From contig NC_083322.1 in assembly GCF_963455315.2 (NCBI RefSeq), forward strand, positions 89,588,251 through 89,652,250: 64,000 nucleotides of DNA. Direction: 5' to 3'. How positions within the stretch are numbered: the first letter of the stretch is position 1; each line of letters begins with the position of its first letter. Positions 56,768 through 64,000 of the stretch are shown here, piece by piece. The notes under the pieces are model-generated. The model saw only the letters and a program-made list of their open reading frames with translations, was not told where the DNA came from and made no database searches. Position numbers and translations under genes: made by a program. Source of the stretch: Globicephala melas. Taxonomy: Eukaryota; Chordata; Mammalia; Artiodactyla; Delphinidae.

Positions 56768-56971
56768 ATTTTTTTTTTTGCGGTATGCAGGCCTCTCCCT
56801 GTTGTGGCCTCTCCTGTTGCGGAGCACAGGCTCCGGATGCGCAGGCTCAGCGGCCATGGCTCATGGGCCTAGCTGCTCCATGGCATGTGGAATCTTCCCG
56901 GACCAGGGCACGAGCCTGTGTCCCCTGCATCGGCAGGCAGACTCTCAACCACTGAGCCACCAGGGAAACCC
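56768..56971 (-). mobile_element. CHR-2 SINE between L1 ORF1 and ORF2
   Basis: Complete reversed CHR-2 from T tract to 'ccagggaaaccc'. It sits just 5' of the L1 ORF2 start codon (56760-56758), in the spacer after ORF1. No clear target-site duplication found. Confidence 0.92.
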
Positions 56972-58078
56972 TGGGTTTGTTTTTGTAGGTCCTTTTCTTC
57001 TCTTGTTTCCCACTTAGAGAAGTTCCTTTAGCATTTGTTGTAGAGCTGGTTTAGTGGTGCTGAATTCTCTTACCTTTTGCTTGTCTGTAAAGCTCTTGAT
57101 TTCTCTGTCGAATCTGAATGAGATCCTTGCCGGGTAGAGTAATCTTGGTTGTGGGTTCTTCCCTTTCATTACTTTAAATATATTGTGCCACTCTCTTCTG
57201 GCTTGTAGAGTTTCTGCTGAGAAATCAGCTGTTAACCTTATGGGAGTTCCCTTGTATATTATTTGTTGTTTTTCCCTTGTTGCTTTCAATAATTTTCTTT
57301 GTCTTTAATTTTTGTCAATTTGATTACTATGTGTCTTGGCATGTTTATCCTTGGGTTTATCCTGCTGGTACTCTCTGTGCTTCCTGCACTTGGGTGGCTA
57401 TTTCCTTTCCCATGTTAGGGAAGTTTTTGACTATAATCTCTTCAAATATTTTCTCGGGTCTTTTTTGTCTCTCTTCTCCTTCTTGGACCCTTATAATGTG
57501 AACGTTGTTGCGTTTAATGTTGTCCCAGAGGTCTCTTAGCCTGTCTTCATTTCTTTTAATATTTTTTTCTTTATTCTGTTCTGTGGCAGTGAATTCATCC
57601 ATTCTGTCTTCCACTTCACTTATCCGTTCTTCTGCCTCAGTTATTCTGCTATTGATTCCTTCTAGTGTATCTTTCATTTCAGTTATTGTATTGTTCATCT
57701 CTGTTTGTTTGTTCTTTAATTCTTCTAGGTCTTTGTTAAACATTTCTTGCGTATTCTCGATCTTTGCCTCCATTCTTTTTCCGAGGCCCTGGATCATCTT
57801 CATTATGATTATTATGAATTCTTTTTCTGGAAGGTTGCCTATCTCTACTTCATTTATTTGTTTTTCTGGGGTTTTATCTTGTTCCTTCATCTGGTATAAA
57901 GTCCTCTGCCTTTTCATTTTGTCTGTCTTTCTGTGAATGTGGTTTTCCTTCCACAGGCTGCAGAATTGTAGTTCTTCTTGCTTCTGCTTTCTGCCCTCTG
58001 CTAGTGTTAGAGGGTGTCCTGCAGAGGCAGGGGGGTGGCTGTGGTTCACCATAGGGACAAGGTCACTAGGAATAAATT

Positions 58079-59006
58079 TTAATCTAAAGACATATAAGAA
58101 CTTTATGGAGAAAATGGCAAAACATCATTAGGGGATGAAAAGGAAATCTGAGAAAAATATGAAGCCATACATCTTCATGGATGTGAGGACTCAGTGTCAT
58201 GCAGATGTTTTCCCCAAATTAATTTATTACATTAAATGCTATTGCAATAAAAATCTGAAAGTTTTTTTATAGGACTGGAAATACTTATCATAAATAAAAC
58301 ATGTATGGAAATACTTGTATGGAAGCACAAAGAACCAAGAAAGTCAAGACAATTTTGAAGATGGAAAAGTGGGGAGACTTACTCTGCCAGATGTAAAGCT
58401 TTATTACAAAGTTTTAGTACTTATGACAGTGCTCTATTTGTGCTATGGGAGACAAATATACCAATGGAACAGAACAGAAGGCCCAGAAACATATTGAAAT
58501 TTGAGATATGATTGATGTTGCATTACAGCTGTGAAAGGATGGACTATTCAGTAACTGGTACTGAAAGAACTGGTGATCCACATGGAACAAATCAAACAGA
58601 TACAATTTCACACCATACACACACAAAAATTTTCAAGTTTCCTAAAGATCTCAATGTAAAAAGCAAAATTTTTAGAAGACAAAGTAATACCATTATAACC
58701 TTAGGCTAACAGTATTTCTTAAACAAGTCACAAAAAATGTGCTCATCATAAAGAAAAAGATTGATAAATCCTACTCCATTAAAATTGAAACATGAAATAC
58801 ACCTATAACAATAGTGAAGACAAGCTCCAAACTGGATATTTGCCCCAATTAAGCCTTAAAGGATTAATGTCCAGAGTATATAAAGAACTCCTACAAGTCT
58901 ATAAGACAAAAGCCAAAAACTCAATACAAACTGTCAACCTACAGAAAACTTGAAGTGCCAACTAACATCTGAAAAGATGTTCACTAGTAATTTCACTAGT
59001 AATCAG
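58079..59006 (+). mobile_element. Old L1 ORF2, second segment
   Basis: Continues the element at 52330-52520: 'agaactttatggagaaaatggcaaaacat', the frame at 58315-58497 with GRLTLPDVKLYYK, then 'actcctacaagtctataag'. Its strongest feature is that it resumes after 61594 in the same order. Frames are broken throughout. Confidence 0.85.
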
Positions 59007-59284
59007 ACTATTTTTTTATGCAATCACATTTTTAATAACAAAGATATTGTTTTTAATATGGTCACATATACTTGGCTAAGTCCAGATCTTAAAAAACAAA
59101 AGTATCTAGCCCAACAGTACAACCATACAGCTTTGTACAGAACATTCCATAAATCAACAGAAAACACATTTGAGTACAAAAATAAATATTTAAAGAGAAT
59201 CTCTAAGCAGCATTTTATTTCTGCAAAACAGACATATAGTACTGATTAAATATCTACAAGTGCTTTTACTTTACAAAAATACAT

Positions 59285-59364
59285 ATAGACTAATTCATTA
59301 ACAATGACCTGGTAAACCTTCTTAATAGACTAAGTCATTAACAATGACCTGGTAAACCTTCACT
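59285..59364. repeat. 40 bp tandem duplication
   Basis: Two adjacent 40 bp units (59285-59324, 59325-59364), each containing 'cattaacaatgacctgg', differing at one internal base (aattc versus aagtc) and at their last few bases. Inside the retrocopy. Confidence 0.85.
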
Positions 59365-60053
59365 TCAATCTGAATGATTTATAAGCTAAATCTTACAACC
59401 ACAAAAAGGTTTTTATTTGTATTAAGATGTTACCACTTTTGACCAAAAACAAAAAAAAAAGCTTAAAATATTTTATATTTCAAAGGAAAATTAGCAACAT
59501 AACTGCACAATATAGTCTATGATGGTTTTATTTAATGTGAGGGCTACTCTATTAAAAACTGGTGCTTGCTGTTGTGTTGCCAGAGGCAGGAACACAGCAG
59601 AACACTGGTGCTTCTCCCACAAACTCTTGTCAACCACAGCTTCATAAGGACACCTGGGCCCCCATCCCCATTCAAAAAAATACAGCAAAAGAAAACCGAC
59701 CCCAAACAATGTTAGGCTGATCCTATTCCATTCCTAATGTGCAGAACTCCAACTCTGCTGGACTGATGTGAAGTCCACGGATACATAATCTATTCACTAT
59801 CTCTGCATTGCCCGGAAATATTTAATCTTCCGTTTGTACTAGATTAGTTTCTTATTCCATGAAGCTCTGAAAGATGGAAGAAAACTGGACCCAGCATTTA
59901 ATATGTTTCACTTGATTCTAGATTTAAAGATAATTAAAATTAAAAAGCATTTCTGAATAATGACTCAAGTTTTGATTCCTAGAAAAAGGAGCATAACAAG
60001 TATTCATTCTAATGAGCATTTAAAATTATTTTTGTTTAGTTTCATAACTTTCT

Positions 60054-60430
60054 TTTTTTTCTGTTTTTTAATAATATCTTTATTGGGGTATAACTGCTTT
60101 ACAATGGTGTGTTAGTTTCTGCTTTATAACAAAGTGAATCAGTTATACATATATATATGTTCCCATATCTCTTCCCTCTTGCATCTCCCTCCCTCCCACC
60201 CTCCCCATCCCACCCCTCTAGGTGGTCACAAAGCACCGAGCTGATCTCCCTGTGCTATGCGGCTGCTTCCCACTAGCTATCTACCTTATGTTTGGTAGTG
60301 TGTATATGTCCATGCCTCTCTCGCGCTTTGTCACAGCTCACCCTTCCCCCTCCCAATATCATCAAGTCCATTCTCTAGTAGGTCTGTGAAGAGTCATGTA
60401 CCAAAATGTTCATTGCAGCTCTATTTACAA
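60054..60430 (-). mobile_element. L1 3' end with inverted 5' piece
   Basis: Left part (60054 to about 60388) is a reversed L1 3' UTR. The right part (about 60389-60430) is plus-strand L1 ORF2 3' sequence ('aagagtcatgtacc', 'ttcattgcagctctatttac', as at 20632-20675). Direct repeats tagtttcataactttct (60037-60053) and tagtttcatacctttct (60431-60447) enclose both, so they arrived together. Confidence 0.88.
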
Positions 60431-60596
60431 TAGTTTCATACCTTTCTGGAAAGGATGTGCTCAAACATTTTAATTCTATTTGGAAATATAGTAAGGATAG
60501 CAAATAAACACACTACTTGTGAAAACTACATTACTTTAGGAAGAGGATCACTTTTAAATTATTTGGGGAAATGTCACTGCTTTAAGAAAAAACTAT

Positions 60597-60811
60597 AGGG
60601 GCTTCCCTGGTGGCACAGTGGTTGAGAGTCCGCCTACCCATGCAGGGGACATGGGTTCGTGCCCCAGTCCGGGAAGATCCCACATGCCGCGGAGCGGCTG
60701 GGCCCGGGAGTCATGGCCGCTGAGCCTGCACGTCCGAAGCCTGTGCTCCGCAACGGGAGAGACCACAACAGTGAGAGGCCCGGATACCGCAAAAAAAAAA
60801 AGAAAAAGAAA
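60597..60811 (+). mobile_element. CHR-2 SINE
   Basis: Full CHR-2 with an A-rich tail (agaaaaagaaaaag). Perfect 13 bp duplication aagaaaaaactat at 60584-60596 and 60812-60824. Confidence 0.95.
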
Positions 60812-61594
60812 AAGAAAAAACTATGAAAACCCTGTAATGTATATTTGAGTACATTTTAATGAACATTCAATGTTAACTTTTTTCAACAAAATACTACTGA
60901 ACTAGGTATATCAAGTAAATCCAGAATTAGTTGGTTATTTTGTGCTTTCCAAGGGTTAGACTTTCTAGTATATTTAATATTTTTCTATTTTTATAAACTG
61001 GATCTGGCAGACATGTTATATTCCTTATTGTAGGGATAGGTATATCTCTTAAAATAATAGCATTTCATGTTTCTAACCCAGAAAATTAAAGTTATGGCAA
61101 ACTCATTTTTTTAATTCCCACAACCAATATCCATATCTTATTGGTATAAAGCATAGCCTGCTGGAAAATTCCTTATGGTAAACCAGAGTATGTAATGGAG
61201 TGCATCCATATTTATCCTATCCAAGGAGGTTTACCAGGTGGCCTGTCAGGAAGACTTCATCATGTGAGCTTTACTTGAGGTGACCCACAGCATGGGCTCC
61301 CCAAAAGTCGGTATGAGAGCAGGGCTTAACCTGGTGTATATGCTCTTCATACGGGGCTTATCTTGCTGCATTTGGCTATATGGCTAGATTCTAAAATACA
61401 AAGTAATTGCTGAGAAACAAGACAAAGAGTTACTTTAAAAAAAAAACCCCACAGGCCTTTAGGAAAATTTTGCTTTTGAATACAGAAAAAGCATTTACTT
61501 ATGTGAGTCCAGTAGAAGGTACTGTTTTCTATACAAGTAAGCATGTCCGCACATTTACCCAAGTAATTTCACTAGTGATTTCACTAGTAATCAG

Positions 61595-62470
61595 GGAAAA
61601 GTAAATTAAAACCACAATGAGATCCATTTCACTCCTGTCAGCAGGTATGAACCTATAACTAGATTTGGTGGACCCTGAGTTTATGCAATTGGTAGGGCTC
61701 ATTTTAAGAAAAAGAATACAAAATTACAAACACAAAGTTAGCTATGGGCCTTTTGAAGGGGCCCAAGCTAACGAAAGGTCCTTAAGCTTCATTTGCTTCA
61801 TGGTAAATCTCTTTTGCCTGAAAATGCCAAAGGTCACAGAGGAACATATGCAGCAATTGGAGCTCATACTATTGGTGTGAGTGTGAATTGGGGCATCACT
61901 TCAGAGAGATGCTTGGCACTGTCTTGTCAAGTTGAAGATACACGTTTTCTAAGACTTGGCAATTCTACTCTTAGGAATACATCCTTAAGAAACGTTGACT
62001 TGTGTTCCAAGATGTTCATAGCAGCAATGTTTGTAATAGTGGTTAAAAAAAAAAAAAGGGTGTGTGTGTGTGGGGAATATCCTAAAAGCCCACTTACAAA
62101 ACAGTGAATAAAGAAATTATGCTTTGTTCATACAATGGAATTCCGTACAATGATGAAAATTAATGTATCAGAGCTGCACGTAACAACACGAACTCATCTG
62201 ACAAGCACAAATCAAGTGAAAAATATTATGAAAGAAAACTTACACATGATTCTGTTTATATAAGGTTTAAAAACATGCGAAATGCTTATGATTCATACAT
62301 ACACAGCAAATGTATAAAAACAAGCAATAGAATGATAAACAAGAAATTAAGGATAGTGGTTACCTCTATGGTGAGAGGGAGCAAATTAGCTGGGGGGTGG
62401 GGACTGTGAAGAGGGCTTCAACTATATCTGTAATATTTTTTCTTTCTTACTGCAGATTTCTTTCTTTTTT
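61595..62470 (+). mobile_element. Old L1 3' end, third segment
   Basis: Resumes the split element: 'aagtaaattaaaaccacaatgag', 'agacttggcaattctactctt', 'gttcatagcagcaatgtttg', 'tacaatggaattccgtacaatgatg', ending in A/T-rich sequence. Contains a short (tg)n tract at about 62060-62072. Confidence 0.85.
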
Positions 62471-62481
62471 TCTTTTAAAAT

Positions 62482-62925
62482 ATGTATTAGTTTTCCAGCA
62501 CCACCTTAACGAAGTACCACAAACTAGGTGAACTAAAACAACAGAAATTTATTCTCCCACAGTTTTGGAGGCAAAAAGTCCAAAATTAAGGTGTTACAGC
62601 GTTGTGTTCTGTGTGAAACTCTGGTGGATTGCCTCTTCCAGCTTCTGGTGGATGGCAATCCTTAGCATTCCTTGTCTTGCAGCTGCTTCACTCCAGTCTC
62701 TGCCTCTGTCATCACATGGTGTTCTCACTGTGTGTCTCGGTCTTCTCCTCTTTTTTAAGGATGCTTGTCATTTTGGATTAAGGGCTCATCCTATTTTCTA
62801 TGACCTCATCATAACTAATTACATCTGCAATAATCCTATTTTCAAATACTGGTCATTCTAAAGTACTGGGAGCTAGGACTTGAACATATCTTTTCAGGAG
62901 GCAATTCAATCCATCACAAGACATC
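62482..62925 (+). repeat. Old interspersed repeat, copy 1
   Basis: 'tgtattagttttccagcaccacc', 'gtaccacaaactaggtg', 'ctaaaacaacagaaatttattctcccacagttttggaggc', '...caattcaatccatcac'. This is a widespread mammalian repeat type that I recognise but cannot name safely. The frame at 62565-62861 lies in it and is not a gene. Confidence 0.65.
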
Positions 62926-62929
62926 ATTT

Positions 62930-63830
62930 CCATGCAGTGAAACATAGAGATCTAAAATGTATATTTTGATGCGTTTTGACAAATGCGTATACCCATTAGT
63001 ATTAGTTTTCAACTGATCCTGTAACAAGTTACCACAAACTTAGTAGCTTAAACAGCACAAACTTATTATCTTATACTTCTATAGGTCAGAAGTGTGAGAT
63101 AGATCTCACTGAACTAAAATCAAGGTGTTGATTGGTCTGTGGTCCTTTCTGGGGCTCTAGAGGAGAATCTATTTCCTTACCTATTCCAGCTTCTAGAGAC
63201 CACCCACATTCCTTAGCTCATAACTCTACCCTTCTTCTTCAAAGCCAGCAATGTTACATCTCTCTGCACTTTCTTCTGTTGTCAATCCCAGCCAACAACC
63301 AGAGGCAACCTCTGTTCTGATTTCTATCATCTTCAATTAGTTTGGCCTGTTCTAGAACCTCATATAAGTGGTACATACAGTATCTTCTCTTTTGTGTGTA
63401 GCTTGTGTCTCATTGCATAATATTTTTAAGGTTCATCTATGTTGTACATGTATCAGTCACCCATTCTTTCTTCTTGTTCAGTAGTATCCCATTGTATGAC
63501 TATACCAGCATTTGGTTGTGCATTCTCTTTCTGATAAACATTTGGGTTTTTCCCGTCTGGGACAATTATAAACTTTCTCACACAAGTCTTTTTTGGACAC
63601 ATGTTTTTAATTTCTATCAGGTAAAAATCTAGGCAAATTGGTGACTCAGGGGATAGAAATATATTTAACTTTATATTAAACTGCCAAATTGTTTTCCACA
63701 AGTGGTTTGACCAATTTAAATTCCCATCATAAATGTATGAGAATTCCAGTTACTCCTCACCTTTGCCAACATTTGGTATTATTGATCTTTTCAGTTTTAG
63801 GTGGGTATTTGTTTTATTTCTTAAAAAAGA
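62930..63830 (-). mobile_element. Old L1 3' region, interrupted
   Basis: Reversed L1: 'ttgatgcgttttgacaaatgcg' at the left; after an insertion, 'ccagaggcaacctctgttctgatttctatca', 'ggcctgttctagaacctcatataagtgg', 'cccattgtatgactata', 'ctgccaaattgttttccac'. The remainder to 64000 is AT-rich and unassigned. Confidence 0.75.
62998..63275 (+). repeat. Old interspersed repeat, copy 2
   Basis: Same family as 62482-62925: 'tattagttttcaactgatcctgtaacaagttaccacaaacttag', 'ttatcttatacttctataggtcagaagt', 'ttccagcttctagagacc'. It sits within an old L1. Confidence 0.65.
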
Positions 63831-64000
63831 AAAAAGAAGCAAAATTTTTTTTCCCCTCAAACAACAAAATAAGGAATATTCCTCAAAAGGTTTGCCCAAG
63901 TTTAGAGTGAAGCTCTGGTGGTATATATTAGCAAATTATTTTTATGACCATCATATGATTATAACTTAGAGGCACTCTTAAAAAATTAATAACAGTTGAG

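Larger units (their letters stand above)
52521..58067 (-). mobile_element. Near-complete young L1, inactive
   Basis: About 5.5 kb L1 on the minus strand with 3' tail at left and a short piece of 5' UTR at right. ORF1 runs from about 57990 to 57014 (coiled-coil, then the conserved 'TPIRLTADFSAETLQARREW' region) with a frameshift near 57357. ORF2 starts with ATG at 56760. Its endonuclease shows GDFN and SRIDHIL (56116-56469), its reverse transcriptase FADDMILY (about 54450), and it ends near 52735. Several frameshifts and two CHR-2 SINEs break it. An 11 bp duplication, agaaataaatt (52510-52520) and aggaataaatt (58068-58078), flanks it. Confidence 0.93.
59007..61567 (-). pseudogene. Probable retrocopy of an mRNA 3' UTR
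   Basis: 2.56 kb inserted in the old L1, flanked by a 27 bp direct repeat with one mismatch (58980-59006, 61568-61594). Its left end is a short T tract (59011-59017). Read on the minus strand this is an A tail, 13 nt after an ATTAAA signal (59036-59031). The body is AT-rich, unique and without a convincing coding frame, as expected of a 3' UTR. Later insertions are a rearranged L1 (60054-60430) and a CHR-2 SINE (60597-60811). The parent gene is not recognised. Confidence 0.6.

Noticed and set aside
57505..57936. 143-codon plus-strand frame rich in Ser, Phe and Leu
   Set aside because: It is the antisense of L1 ORF1, whose coiled-coil codons read backwards look membrane-like.
62565..62861. 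98-codon plus-strand frame with a cysteine-rich start
   Set aside because: It lies entirely within an old interspersed repeat.

Overview
This is a 64 kb piece of a mammalian nuclear genome, almost certainly from a cetacean. The evidence is a dense set of tRNA-derived SINEs that open with the motif gggcttccctggtggcgcag. Nine are the short CHR-2 type, known from whales and hippos; ten more are CHR-1 or Bov-tA-like. Young artiodactyl-type L1s and ancient MIR and L2 repeats fill in the rest. The species cannot be read from the sequence alone.

Two genes are present, tail to tail, in the order seen on human chromosome 7q (SLC26A4-CBLL1-SLC26A3-DLD). On the left, plus strand, are the last intron, the final coding exon (2339-3374) and the 3' UTR of CBLL1, the HAKAI E3 ubiquitin ligase. 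From 11768 to 41229, minus strand, lies the complete coding part of SLC26A3 (DRA), the intestinal apical chloride/bicarbonate exchanger. All 20 coding exons (human numbering 2-21) were located by hand from splice sites and protein similarity. Together they give one uninterrupted frame of 2280 nt, 759 residues plus stop; human SLC26A3 has 764. The five-residue difference lies in one extracellular loop. The non-coding first exon and the promoter were not identified with confidence.

The right third (41.3-64 kb) is intergenic, upstream of SLC26A3 and towards where DLD is expected. No gene was found there. It holds ancient MIR and L2 fragments, a probable old LTR, many SINEs, and a nested stack of insertions from about 52.3 to 62.5 kb. 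In that stack an old L1 was split by a 5.5 kb younger L1 (itself carrying two CHR-2 SINEs) and again by a 2.6 kb insert that looks like a retrocopied mRNA 3' UTR (itself carrying a rearranged L1 and a CHR-2 SINE).

The most interesting observations are transposons abutting SLC26A3 splice sites. A CHR-2 SINE after exon 6 has a target-site duplication that copies the exon 6 splice donor. The poly(A) tail of an old L1 begins 5 nt inside intron 3. A young L1 lies 44 nt upstream of exon 17. No new molecular system, CRISPR array or non-coding RNA gene was found. All coordinates are hand-counted, and repeat family names come from recognition rather than a database search.
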